This document shows positions 54,560-64,000 of a stretch of DNA of 64,000 bases, piece after piece. The DNA is taken from positions 3,782,001-3,846,000 of the forward strand of contig NZ_CP126604.1 of NCBI RefSeq assembly GCF_008364625.2, written 5' to 3'. A model generated the notes under the pieces. That model was not told the DNA's origin and made no database searches. It saw nothing but the letters and a program-made list of their open reading frames with translations. How positions within the stretch are numbered: the first letter of the stretch is position 1; each line of letters begins with the position of its first letter. The position numbers and the translations under genes are program-made. The DNA is from Enterobacter dykesii. Lineage in GTDB: Bacteria; Pseudomonadota; Gammaproteobacteria; Enterobacterales; Enterobacteriaceae.

Positions 54560-55509
54560 CGTGACGCCTCCGGCAGCGGACGCCCGGCAATCTGCGACTG
54601 CACCTGCGCGGCCATCAGCCCTAACGAGGCGTACGAATTCGAGATGGCCTCTTCACGCGAGATCAGCACGTAATGCCCGGTTCGGCAGGCATTCAGGAAC
54701 TGACACCAGCCCGGCATGACCGCATCCATCGCCGCCAGCTCGTCCTGCGGTTTACCGCCCGTATCCCCGCGCCAGGTGGCGAAGACGAAATCGGCATCCA
54801 GCTCCGGCAGGCGCTCGGCGCTGACGTCAATCCGTCCCCCTTCCGGGATGGACTCAATCAGCGGCGGGAATTTGAATCCTGCGTCGCGCAGAACGCGGCC
54901 CAGCGAGTGGTAGCTGTGCATGGCGTTAATCTTCCCCTGATTCGCCTGAATCACGGACACGGTCACCTTGCGGGTATCAATAGTCGCCTTCAGCGCCTTG
55001 ATTTGTTCCTGATAGCGGCGTTCCAGAATGTCTAGCCTTGCCTGCGTGCCCGTGAGCTGAGCCAGCTTGCGGTAGATCTCCGGCGCGCCGCCGTCGAGAT
55101 GATCGATGCTCACCGTCGGGGCAATTTTCGCCAGCTGTTCCACCGGGGTGTTGCGGGTCGGCTCGGTAACGATCAGGTCAGGCTTTGCGGCGGCGATGGC
55201 TTCAATGTCGATATCGGCCGTACCGATAAATTTAATGTCGGAATTATCGAAGTCGACGCCGGTCAACATGCCGCTTGAGCGCAGAAAGTGGCTGCCATCC
55301 GGCCGCGTGCGGCCATGGCTTGCCACCGGCGGCACGCCAAGCTCAATCAGCGGAATGGTGATATCCAGATCGTGTAATGAAACAATCCGCTTCGGATGAA
55401 CCGGCACCACCACTTTTCGGTTCAGATCGTCAGTAAACGTCTGCGTCGGCTCCGCCGCCCCCACCGCGAACCCCACCAGCAATAGCATCGAAAACAGTAC
55501 GCGCATCAT
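54556..55509 (-). CDS. Iron-siderophore ABC transporter periplasmic binding protein
   Basis: A 317-residue binding protein of the FecB/FhuD/BtuF (TroA-like) fold. A Sec signal peptide (MRVLFSMLLLVGFAVGA, cut before AEP) is followed by KRIVSLHDLDITIPLIELGVPPVA, IEAIAAAKPDLIVTEPTRN and a C-terminal lobe. No lipobox is present, so it is soluble in the periplasm. It delivers a ferric siderophore to the FecCD-type permeases encoded just upstream (6-base gap). Two adjacent ATGs (55509, 55506) are possible starts after AGGAG. Confidence 0.9.
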   Translation of the reverse strand: MMRVLFSMLLLVGFAVGAAEPTQTFTDDLNRKVVVPVHPKRIVSLHDLDITIPLIELGVPPVASHGRTRPDGSHFLRSSGMLTGVDFDNSDIKFIGTADIDIEAIAAAKPDLIVTEPTRNTPVEQLAKIAPTVSIDHLDGGAPEIYRKLAQLTGTQARLDILERRYQEQIKALKATIDTRKVTVSVIQANQGKINAMHSYHSLGRVLRDAGFKFPPLIESIPEGGRIDVSAERLPELDADFVFATWRGDTGGKPQDELAAMDAVMPGWCQFLNACRTGHYVLISREEAISNSYASLGLMAAQVQSQIAGRPLPEASR

Positions 55510-55515
55510 AGTCTC

Positions 55516-56556
55516 CTAAAATCTGTCCCGACGCTGCCAGAGCAGCAGCAGGAAAAACGGTCCGCCAATCAATGAAATCACAATTCCCGCCGGCAGCTGC
55601 AGCGGGAGGAATGCCAGACGTCCGACGTTATCCGCCAGCAGCACCAGCAGCGCGCCCAGCACGGCGCTTCCCGTCAGGAGCGCGGTTTGCCCACCGCGCA
55701 GCAGCAGGCGCGCCATATGAGGGGCAATCAGCCCAACGAAACCAATACTGCCCACGCACGAGACGCAGGCCGCCGTCAGCACCACCGGAGCGAGAACCCG
55801 CAGCAGCACCAGCCGGGTTGTGCGCACGCCAAGGCCCACGGCGGCCTGATTGCCGAGCAACGCCACGTCCGCAGCCCGTGCGGTAAACAGCAGCAGCGCA
55901 AACGCGGGGGCAGCCCAGAGCGCAGCCAGGCCCACCAGCGTCCAGTTTGCCGCATGCAGGCTTCCCGCCAGCCACAGCATCGCCGTCTGCACGTCGCGCA
56001 CGTCGGCGGTGGTGATAAAGACGCCCATTGCGGCGGCAAACGCCCACGACACGCCGATGCCGATCAGGATGAACCGCGGGCGCGAGATATCGCGTGCCAG
56101 GGCAATGACCAGCAGCGCGGTAAGCAGCCCACCGGCCATGCCGACCAGCGGACGCCAGGCCAGGCCCAGCACCGGGAACTGAAAAATCAGAAGCAGTACC
56201 GCCGCGCTACAGCCCTCCTTCACGCCGATAAGCCCGGGGTCAGCCAGACCATTACGGGTGATGGACTGCATTGCCGCCCCCGCCATGCCGAGCATCGCGC
56301 CGCACAGCACCGCCATCAGCAGGCGCGGCAGGCGGATATCCATCACGATGTAGCGCGTCTCCGCCGTCAGGCTCTCAGGAGAAAACAGCGCCCGCCCGAT
56401 GGCGGAGATGGGAACAGGCAGAGATCCGTGCGTCAGGCCAAAGCCCAGCAGGCTTAGCGCCACCAGAGATAAAAGCGTCAGGCACGCCAGCGCCCTCGGG
56501 CGAACCAGCGCCGATAAACGGCCAATACGGATCGCGCGGAATCCGGCCCGGTTCAT
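55516..56556 (-). CDS. Iron-siderophore ABC transporter permease (FecCD family), second
   Basis: A 346-residue inner-membrane permease with about ten hydrophobic helices. Family motifs LPRLLMAVLCGAMLGMAGAAMQSITRNGLADPGLIGV and CVGSIGFVGLIAPHMARLL are intact. The reading frame is open far upstream into the neighbouring permease, but the ATG at 56556 gives the family length, has a GAGGA ribosome site and overlaps the previous gene by 4 bases. Confidence 0.92.
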   Translation of the reverse strand: MNRAGFRAIRIGRLSALVRPRALACLTLLSLVALSLLGFGLTHGSLPVPISAIGRALFSPESLTAETRYIVMDIRLPRLLMAVLCGAMLGMAGAAMQSITRNGLADPGLIGVKEGCSAAVLLLIFQFPVLGLAWRPLVGMAGGLLTALLVIALARDISRPRFILIGIGVSWAFAAAMGVFITTADVRDVQTAMLWLAGSLHAANWTLVGLAALWAAPAFALLLFTARAADVALLGNQAAVGLGVRTTRLVLLRVLAPVVLTAACVSCVGSIGFVGLIAPHMARLLLRGGQTALLTGSAVLGALLVLLADNVGRLAFLPLQLPAGIVISLIGGPFFLLLLWQRRDRF

Positions 56557-57536
56557 TTGAACATCCTCGACGCCATAAAGATGAATACGGGCGCGCCGAC
56601 CAGGGCCGTCATGATGCCGGTTGCCAGCTCCCACGGCGTGAACAGCGTGCGGGCGGCGATATCCGCCAGCAGCAGAACCAGCGCGCCACACAGGGCAGAC
56701 AGCGGCACCATCACGCGTAAATCGACCGACACCAGACGGCGGATGAGCTGCGGCACCACGAGGCCGATAAAGCCAATCGGCCCGGCAATGGAGACGGCCG
56801 CGCCGCAGAGCAGCGCAATCGCCAGCAGGGCGAGCAGGCGGGTTTTCAGCAGCGACACGCCAAGCCCCTGCGCCATTCGGTCTCCCAGCGCCAGCATATT
56901 GAGCGAGGGCGATAGCGCGATGGCGAGAACAAAACCGGCTGTTGCAGCCCACAGGGCGCTCCGGAGCGTCTGTATGCTGACCCCGGCCAGGTCCCCTGCC
57001 AGCCAGGTGCGCATGGCGAGCAGCGTCTGTTCATCGAGGATTAACACCGCGGCGGTAATCGACGAGGCAAACGCCGACATCGCCACGCCGCACAGCGTGA
57101 CCTTCATCGGCGTAAGCCCGGTGCGACCGGACGAGGAGAACATCAGCACCAGCAAAAACAGCGCGGCGGCACCAGCGGCGGCAACGAGCGGGCGACCAAA
57201 CGGTAGCGAAAGCCCAAGCGCGCTGGTAATCACTACCGCCAGCGCGGCCCCGGCGTTGAGTCCCAGAATATGCGGCTCGCCGAGCGGGTTGCGGATCACA
57301 GACTGCAGCAGCACGCCCGCCACGCCGAGCGAGGCGCCCGTCACCATCGCGGCGCAGAGGCGCAACAGTCTTAATTTGATAATGACGTTATGGTCGAAAT
57401 TGCGCGGATCGAAATGGAAAAATGCCTCCACCACCGTCTGCGGGGCGATGAAGCGCGCGCCGATGCCCAGATGCATTATCGCGCCCAGCGCCAGCAGCAA
57501 TGCGAAGATCGGGAAGGCCAGAGAGGAGCGCATCAT
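56553..57536 (-). CDS. Iron-siderophore ABC transporter permease (FecCD family), first
   Basis: A 327-residue permease with motifs LRLLRLCAAMVTGASLGVAGVLLQSVIRNPLGEPHILGLNAGAALAV and IAGPIGFIGLVVPQLIRRL. It pairs with the second permease to form the membrane channel. It overlaps the ATPase gene by 4 bases and the second permease gene by 4 bases, consistent with a tightly coupled operon. Confidence 0.92.
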   Translation of the reverse strand: MMRSSLAFPIFALLLALGAIMHLGIGARFIAPQTVVEAFFHFDPRNFDHNVIIKLRLLRLCAAMVTGASLGVAGVLLQSVIRNPLGEPHILGLNAGAALAVVITSALGLSLPFGRPLVAAAGAAALFLLVLMFSSSGRTGLTPMKVTLCGVAMSAFASSITAAVLILDEQTLLAMRTWLAGDLAGVSIQTLRSALWAATAGFVLAIALSPSLNMLALGDRMAQGLGVSLLKTRLLALLAIALLCGAAVSIAGPIGFIGLVVPQLIRRLVSVDLRVMVPLSALCGALVLLLADIAARTLFTPWELATGIMTALVGAPVFIFMASRMFK

Positions 57537-58345
57537 GGCTGAACGCTGCTCTGGCGAAACGGCATAAAGAACGGCTTGCCGGTCAACGGGTTGATGGACA
57601 TATGCACGTCCACATCAAACACCGCTTTAATCAGCTCCGGCGTGCAGGCATCGCCCTCATGCAATACGCCTTCAACTTTCCCCTGGCGTAAAAAGACCAG
57701 CGAATCGCCGTAGTTTACGGCGAAGTTGAGATCGTGCAGCACCACCACGACGGTACGTCCGTGCTGGCGGGTCAGGGCGTGCAGCAGTTCCAGGATCTCC
57801 ACCTGATAGCGGAGATCGAGAAACGTCGTGGGCTCGTCAAGCAGGATATACGGCGTTTGCTGCGCCAGCGCCATAGCGATCCAGCAGCGCTGACGCTGGC
57901 CACCGGATAAGCTTTCCACCGCCATATGGGCAAACTCTGCCGTGCCGGTCAGGCGCAGGGCCTCTTCCACCGCCAGCTCGTCCTCGTCGCTCCACTGGCG
58001 CATAAAGTTTTGCCAGGGAAAACGCCCGCGCGAGACCAGCTCAAAGACGGTTAACCCTTCAGGCAGCAGCGGAGACTGCGGCAGGATACCCAGCTGGCGG
58101 GCGACAGCTTTGGTCGGCTGCTCGTGGATCGCCTTACCGTCGAGAACTGCCGCGCCGCCAAGCGGCTGAAGCAAGCGCGCAATGGTGCTCAGCAGCGTGG
58201 ATTTTCCGCAGCCGTTCGCCCCTACCAGCACGGTCATTTTCCGCTGTGGGATCGCAAGGGAGATATCATCAACGATGATTTTTTTCTGATAGCCCGCAGA
58301 GAGGTTCTCCAGAACCAGTCCCGGTTTTTTTGTGTTGTGAGCCAC
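57533..58345 (-). CDS. Iron-siderophore ABC transporter ATPase (FecE/FepC type)
   Basis: A 270-residue ATPase with Walker A LVGANGCGKSTLLSTIARL, signature ESLSGGQRQRCWIAMAL, Walker B YILLDEPTTFLDLRYQ and switch His in VVLHDLNFAVNYGD. First gene of the leftward iron-uptake operon (ATPase-permease-permease-binding protein-RpiR). It is divergent from the TonB receptor gene across a Fur-box-like region. Confidence 0.95.
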   Translation of the reverse strand: MAHNTKKPGLVLENLSAGYQKKIIVDDISLAIPQRKMTVLVGANGCGKSTLLSTIARLLQPLGGAAVLDGKAIHEQPTKAVARQLGILPQSPLLPEGLTVFELVSRGRFPWQNFMRQWSDEDELAVEEALRLTGTAEFAHMAVESLSGGQRQRCWIAMALAQQTPYILLDEPTTFLDLRYQVEILELLHALTRQHGRTVVVVLHDLNFAVNYGDSLVFLRQGKVEGVLHEGDACTPELIKAVFDVDVHMSINPLTGKPFFMPFRQSSVQP

Positions 58346-58379
58346 GTGAATGCCAACGTAATAAAAAAGCGCAACAAAT

Positions 58380-58398
58380 ATAAATAAAAATCATTCTC
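58380..58398. promoter_or_regulatory. Fur-box-like sequence (ABC operon side)
   Basis: ATAAATAAAAATCATTCTC matches the 19-base Fur consensus GATAATGATAATCATTATC at about 13 positions by hand, with 9 of 10 in the right half. Confidence 0.6.
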
Positions 58399-58607
58399 TT
58401 TTGAGAGTTTGACGCTGCGCCATGTAGTAGTCAAGAGAAGAAACACCCTGATAAAACCAGGGATAAGACTGAGGAAAAATGAATACGGAAAGGCTTGCAA
58501 AAACATTTATTTCAATAAGTTAATCATTATTCCTCGGCGCTTGTATGCCCGGCGAAACGTTGTAGTCGATTTTTTCTTTTTTCCATTTACTACTACATTC
58601 GCTCATG

Positions 58608-58622
58608 ATTGAATGATTCTCA
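58608..58622. promoter_or_regulatory. Fur-box-like sequence (receptor side)
   Basis: ATTGAATGATTCTCA keeps the right half of the TGATAAT-N-ATTATCA element (6 of 7) and about half of the left arm. Its location about 110 bases before the receptor start supports it; weaker than the first site. Confidence 0.45.
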
Positions 58623-58731
58623 ATTACATGTCCGATGCCCGCCGTGGCTAACGGACAGACCGTAAAGGGCAATGACTCACACATTTTTCCGCGAAACGTC
58701 ATTCGCGGGATATTTCGGGATAACAGATGTA

Positions 58732-60873
58732 ATGGCTACGTTCACACCTTCACTCTCTGGGATAAAAGGGCGCGCGCTCTTTTCACTGCTGTTCATGGCG
58801 CCGCTGGTGCAGGCAGCAGATAACACCGCGGCTAAAGACGGCGAAACGCTTACCGTCACCGCCGATCCAAATACGACGGCGGAGGCCACGAATGGCTATC
58901 AGCCGATGAACACCTCCACCGCGACGTTAACCAACATGCCGATGCTGGATATACCGCAGGTGGTCAATACCGTCAGCGATAAAGTGCTGGAGGATCAGCA
59001 TGCCACCACGCTGGATGAAGCGCTCTATAACGTTAGCAACGTGGTGCAGACCAACACCCTGGGCGGTACGCAGGATGCCTTCGTGCGCCGCGGATTTGGC
59101 GCGAACCGCGACGGCTCGATCATGACCAACGGCCTGCGCACCGTCCTGCCGCGCAGCTTTAATGCCGCAACCGAGCGCGTGGAGGTGCTGAAAGGCCCGG
59201 CCTCGACGCTCTACGGCATTCTCGATCCGGGTGGTCTGATCAACGTCGTCACCAAACGCCCGGAGAAAACCTTCGGCGGTTCCCTTTCCGCCACCTCTTC
59301 CAGCTTTGGCGGCGGCACCGGACAGATCGATGTTACCGGCCCGATTGACGGTACGCGCCTGGCGTATCGCCTCACGGGTGAGTATCAGGACGAGGATTAC
59401 TGGCGCAATTTCGGCAACGAACGTAGCACCTTTATCGCCCCGTCGCTGACCTGGTTTGGCGACGACGCCACCGTAACCGTGCTCTATTCGCATCGCGACT
59501 ATAAAACGCCGTTCGATCGCGGAACGATCTTCGATCTCAACACTAAAAAAGCCGTCGACGTCGATCGCAAAAACCGCTTCGACGAACCGTTTAACGTAAC
59601 CGACGGCCAGTCCGATCTCGCTCAGCTCAACGCGGAGTATCGCCTCAACAGCCAGTGGACCGCGAAGTTCGACTATAGCTACAGCCAGGATAAATACAGC
59701 GATAACCAGGCCCGCGTGATGGCCTACGATTCCAAAACCGGCAACCTGACCCGCCGCGTGGATGCGACCCAGGGCTCGACCCAGCGTATGCACACGACGC
59801 GCGCTGATCTGCAAGGGAACGTGGACATCGCGGGCTTTTACAATGAGATCCTGACCGGCGTGTCGTATGAGAATTACGATCTGCTGCGTACGGACATGAT
59901 CCGCTGTAAGAACGTTAAGGGCTTCAATATTTACCACCCGAGCTACGGCAGCCTCGGCAAGTGCACCACCGTCTCGGCATCCGACAGCGATCAAACCATT
60001 AAGCAGGAGAGTTACTCCGCCTACGCGCAGGACGCGCTGTACCTGACCGATAAGTGGATCGCCGTCGCAGGCATGCGCTATCAGTATTACACCCAGTACG
60101 CGGGGAAAGGCCGTCCGTTTAACGTGAACACCGACAGCCGCGACGACCAGTGGACGCCAAAGCTGGGTCTTGTTTATAAGCTCACCCCGGCGGTCTCGCT
60201 GTTTGCCAACTATTCCCAGACGTTTATGCCGCAGTCTTCCATTGCGAGCTACATCGGCGACCTGCCGCCAGAAACGTCAAACGCGTATGAAATCGGCGCT
60301 AAGTTTGACATTTTCGACGGCATTACCGCTAACATCGCGCTTTTTGATATCCATAAACGCAACGTGTTGTACACCGAAAGCATTGGAGATGAAACCGTCG
60401 CCAAAACCGCGGGCCGCGTACGCTCGCAGGGTGTGGAAGTGGATCTCGCCGGATCGCTGACCGAGAACACCAACATTATCGCCAGCTACGGCTATACCGA
60501 CGCGAAGGTGCTGGAAGATCCGGACTACGCGGGCAAACCGCTACCGAACGTGCCGCGCCATACCGGCTCCCTGTTCCTGACCTACGATATTCACAATGCG
60601 TTTGCCGGGAATACCCTGACGCTGGGCGGCGGCGGGCACGGCGTGAGCCGTCGCTCAGCAACCAACGGTGCGGATTATTATCTGCCGGGCTATTTCGTGG
60701 CGGATGCCTTTGCGGCGTACAAGATGAAGCTGCAGTATCCGGTGACGCTGCAGGTGAACGTGAAAAACCTGTTTGATAAGACCTACTACACGTCGTCCAT
60801 TGCAACCAACAACCTGGGCAACCAGATTGGCGATCCGCGCGAAGTGCAGTTTACGGTGAAGATGGAGTTTTGA
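58732..60873 (+). CDS. TonB-dependent siderophore receptor
   Basis: A 713-residue outer-membrane receptor. A signal peptide (...ALFSLLFMAPLVQA, cut before ADN) is followed by a likely TonB box (GETLTVTAD), a plug domain (about 60-190, with DAFVRRGFGANRDGS, RVEVLKGPASTLYGILDPGGLINVVTKRP) and a 22-strand barrel ending VQFTVKMEF. An extracellular loop has a cysteine pair around RCKNVKGFNIY and GKCTTV. It imports a ferric siderophore, energised by TonB-ExbBD, and passes it to the divergent ABC system. Pattern and neighbours suggest a hydroxamate type, but the ligand is not determined. The ATG at 58732 is preferred; 58672 is also in frame. Confidence 0.92.
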   Translation: MATFTPSLSGIKGRALFSLLFMAPLVQAADNTAAKDGETLTVTADPNTTAEATNGYQPMNTSTATLTNMPMLDIPQVVNTVSDKVLEDQHATTLDEALYNVSNVVQTNTLGGTQDAFVRRGFGANRDGSIMTNGLRTVLPRSFNAATERVEVLKGPASTLYGILDPGGLINVVTKRPEKTFGGSLSATSSSFGGGTGQIDVTGPIDGTRLAYRLTGEYQDEDYWRNFGNERSTFIAPSLTWFGDDATVTVLYSHRDYKTPFDRGTIFDLNTKKAVDVDRKNRFDEPFNVTDGQSDLAQLNAEYRLNSQWTAKFDYSYSQDKYSDNQARVMAYDSKTGNLTRRVDATQGSTQRMHTTRADLQGNVDIAGFYNEILTGVSYENYDLLRTDMIRCKNVKGFNIYHPSYGSLGKCTTVSASDSDQTIKQESYSAYAQDALYLTDKWIAVAGMRYQYYTQYAGKGRPFNVNTDSRDDQWTPKLGLVYKLTPAVSLFANYSQTFMPQSSIASYIGDLPPETSNAYEIGAKFDIFDGITANIALFDIHKRNVLYTESIGDETVAKTAGRVRSQGVEVDLAGSLTENTNIIASYGYTDAKVLEDPDYAGKPLPNVPRHTGSLFLTYDIHNAFAGNTLTLGGGGHGVSRRSATNGADYYLPGYFVADAFAAYKMKLQYPVTLQVNVKNLFDKTYYTSSIATNNLGNQIGDPREVQFTVKMEF

Positions 60874-60882
60874 CGTAAAAAA

Positions 60883-60909
60883 GCCCGGTGGCGCTAGCGC
60901 TTACCGGGC
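60883..60909. repeat. REP-like palindrome
   Basis: GCCCGGTGGCGCTAGCGCTTACCGGGC, between the convergent receptor gene and parE. Confidence 0.8.
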
Positions 60910-60921
60910 CTACGATCCATT

Positions 60922-60961
60922 CCCTCTCCCGGCGGGAGAGGGTTAGGGTTAGGGTGAGGGC
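60922..60961 (+). repeat. GAGAGGGTTAGGGTGAGGGC-family palindrome (copy 4)
   Basis: CCCTCTCCCGGCGGGAGAGGG stem followed by TTAGGGTTAGGGTGAGGGC; here the TTAGGG unit is doubled. It abuts the parE stop codon. Confidence 0.8.
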
Positions 60962-60962
60962 A

Positions 60963-62858
<1,896 letters not shown>

Positions 62859-62883
62859 TTAAACTAGCAATTCGCATTGATTG

Positions 62884-63465
62884 TCAGTGGCTGTGCAGTC
62901 CAAGAAAATCGACAATCTGGGTGAAATGATTCTCAAAGCCCGTGAAAGCATGGTTTCCGCCCTCTTCTATAGTCTGGCGGCAGGAGGCGTAATACGCCAC
63001 TGCCTGGCGGTAATCCAGCACTTCATCACCCGTCTGTTGCAGCAGCCAGATGAGATCCGGCGCCTCAAGCGGGTCGACCTGCATAACTTTGAGATCGTAA
63101 ATATGGCGTGACTCTAGCACATATTGCTGGCCGGTGTAGGGGTTCTCGTTTTCGCCAAGAAAGTCCCTCAGCAGCTCAAATGGCCGAACCGCCGGATTAA
63201 CCACAACGGCGGGCAGCATGAAGCATTGTGAGAGCCAGGTGGCGTAGTACCCGCCCAGGGATGAACCGACCACACCGAAGGTTTCGCCGCCGTGCGCAAG
63301 CACAATAGATTCCAGCATCTCCGCGGCCTCTGCCGGGTAAGGCGGCAGCTGCGGGATAATCATCTCAACGTCGGGGTGATGCTCGCTCAGCCACTGGCGA
63401 AACTGTGTCGCTTTTGCGGAGCGCGGCGAGCTGTTGAATCCGTGCAGATAAAGGAGCGTAGACAT
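62884..63465 (-). CDS. yqiA: YqiA, alpha/beta-hydrolase esterase
   Basis: A 193-residue UPF0227 esterase, same length as E. coli YqiA. It starts [19 protein letters not shown]. The nucleophile elbow is [16 protein letters not shown], with a late Asp (DEVLDY) and His ([10 protein letters not shown]). It hydrolyses short acyl esters and CoA thioesters in vitro. The ATG at 63465 overlaps the cpdA stop (TGATG), so the two genes are coupled; a TTG one codon earlier is ignored. Confidence 0.95.
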   Translation of the reverse strand: MSTLLYLHGFNSSPRSAKATQFRQWLSEHHPDVEMIIPQLPPYPAEAAEMLESIVLAHGGETFGVVGSSLGGYYATWLSQCFMLPAVVVNPAVRPFELLRDFLGENENPYTGQQYVLESRHIYDLKVMQVDPLEAPDLIWLLQQTGDEVLDYRQAVAYYASCRQTIEEGGNHAFTGFENHFTQIVDFLGLHSH

Positions 63466-64000
63466 CAATAGCCTTCTGAAGCGGTATCCGGGCGGAATTT
63501 TGCACCGGTCAAACGGCAGACTTCCGTGGTCAGCGTGCCGTCGGCATGCAGTTCCAGCCAGCGCCAGCCTGGCGCGATGGTATCCAGCGTAAAGTTGGCG
63601 CAGTGCGGCTTAAACTGAACGCAGGTCGATGGCGTCGCCAGCATGCGGCGCCCGTTCCAGTCGAGATCCTGCTCCTGGTGAATATGCCCGCACAGCAGAT
63701 TTTTCACCCGTGGGAATTTCGCCAGCACGCGATCCAGCGCTGCGGAGTTGCGCAGGCTGTGCTGATCGAGCCAGCTGCAGCCCGCCGGCAGAGGATGATG
63801 ATGCAGCAACAGCAGCGTGTGGCGTTCAGGTTCAGCAGTCAGTTTGGTCTCAAGCCAGTCGAGCTGAAACTCGCTTAACTCACCGTGCGGGACGCCGAAC
63901 ACCTGGCTATCGAGCAGCAGGATCTGCCACTGTTCACCCGCAAAAACACATTTCGCCGGAGAAATCCCCGCATCCTGAAGAGAACTGTACATGGCGGGCT
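63465..64000 (-). CDS. cpdA: 3',5'-cyclic-AMP phosphodiesterase (C-terminal part)
   Basis: About 177 C-terminal residues of a roughly 275-residue protein; the start lies beyond position 64000. The visible part has the metallophosphoesterase motifs [16 protein letters not shown] and [19 protein letters not shown] and ends PDTASEGY, as E. coli CpdA does. It hydrolyses cAMP to AMP. An internal ATG at 63992 would give a protein without the first metal site and is not used. First gene visible in cpdA-yqiA-parE. Confidence 0.96.
   Translation of the reverse strand, partial: PAMYSSLQDAGISPAKCVFAGEQWQILLLDSQVFGVPHGELSEFQLDWLETKLTAEPERHTLLLLHHHPLPAGCSWLDQHSLRNSAALDRVLAKFPRVKNLLCGHIHQEQDLDWNGRRMLATPSTCVQFKPHCANFTLDTIAPGWRWLELHADGTLTTEVCRLTGAKFRPDTASEGY

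Larger units (their letters stand above)
58346..58731. promoter_or_regulatory. Divergent control region of the siderophore locus
   Basis: A 386-base AT-rich interval with no supportable gene. It carries two Fur-box-like sequences (58380-58398 near the ATPase operon, 58608-58622 near the receptor gene) and so probably both iron-responsive promoters. Confidence 0.6.

Noticed and set aside
55687..57567. Plus-strand frames across the two FecCD permease genes
   Set aside because: Antisense to well-supported membrane permeases; Ser/Thr/Ala-rich or Gln/His-rich translations without motifs.

Overview
The window is a chromosomal segment of a member of the Enterobacteriaceae, most likely Enterobacter or a close relative (Lelliottia, Leclercia). 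The gene order speC-yqgA-tRNA-Phe ... gss ... yghU ... yqhA ... exbDB-metC-yghB-yqhC-yqhD-dkgA ... ygiQ ... ftsP-plsC-parC-ygiW-qseBC-mdaB-ygiN ... parE-yqiA-cpdA is the backbone order I know from Escherichia coli K-12. The proteins are close to, but clearly not, the E. coli ones. The genus is an inference from gene content (citrate fermentation, pga, an extra trk gene, siderophore uptake) and cannot be fixed from the sequence alone.

Layout. (1) 1-8743: a citrate fermentation island. One leftward operon runs citS-type transporter, FAH-family hydrolase, citC, citD, citE, citF, citX (cut by the window edge). It is divergent from the citrate-sensing two-component system dpiB-dpiA (citAB). (2) 8798-12040: speC, yqgA and a tRNA-Phe (pheV position). 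(3) 12040-20855: variable DNA behind the tRNA: a secreted coiled-coil protein, a decayed stretch where a DUF523 gene start is joined to a frameshifted type VI secretion hcp remnant, a LuxR-type regulator, and a complete pgaABCD operon for poly-N-acetylglucosamine biofilm polysaccharide. (4) 20868-29822: glutathionylspermidine synthetase/amidase, a five-gene peptide ABC importer, yghU and a glycine-zipper protein. (5) 29930-34152: a small basic periplasmic protein, a chemoreceptor, yqhA and three unrecognised AT-rich genes. (6) 34195-43568: exbBD, metC, yghB, yqhC/yqhD/dkgA (aldehyde detoxification), a small lipoprotein and ygiQ. (7) 43768-53588: a TrkG-like potassium transporter, ftsP, plsC, parC, ygiW, qseBC, mdaB, ygiN. 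(8) 53672-60873: an iron-siderophore uptake locus (TonB receptor divergent from FecCD/FecE-type ABC genes), whose last gene is an RpiR-family regulator. (9) 60963-64000: parE, yqiA and the 3' part of cpdA.

How the genes work together. Citrate is sensed outside by DpiB, imported by the CitS-type carrier and cleaved by CitDEF after CitC/CitX-dependent maturation. Oxaloacetate would then need a decarboxylase, for which the FAH-family protein is a candidate. ExbBD supplies energy to the TonB receptor that feeds the siderophore ABC system; both loci carry Fur-box-like sequences. The variable material sits at the tRNA-Phe and in the yqhA-exbD, ygiQ-ftsP and ygiN-parE intervals, whereas the housekeeping blocks keep E. 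coli-like order. Two families of short palindromic repeats (REP-like, and a GAGAGGGTTAGGGTGAGGGC type) mark many 3' gene borders. No CRISPR array, IS element, integrase or rRNA was seen.
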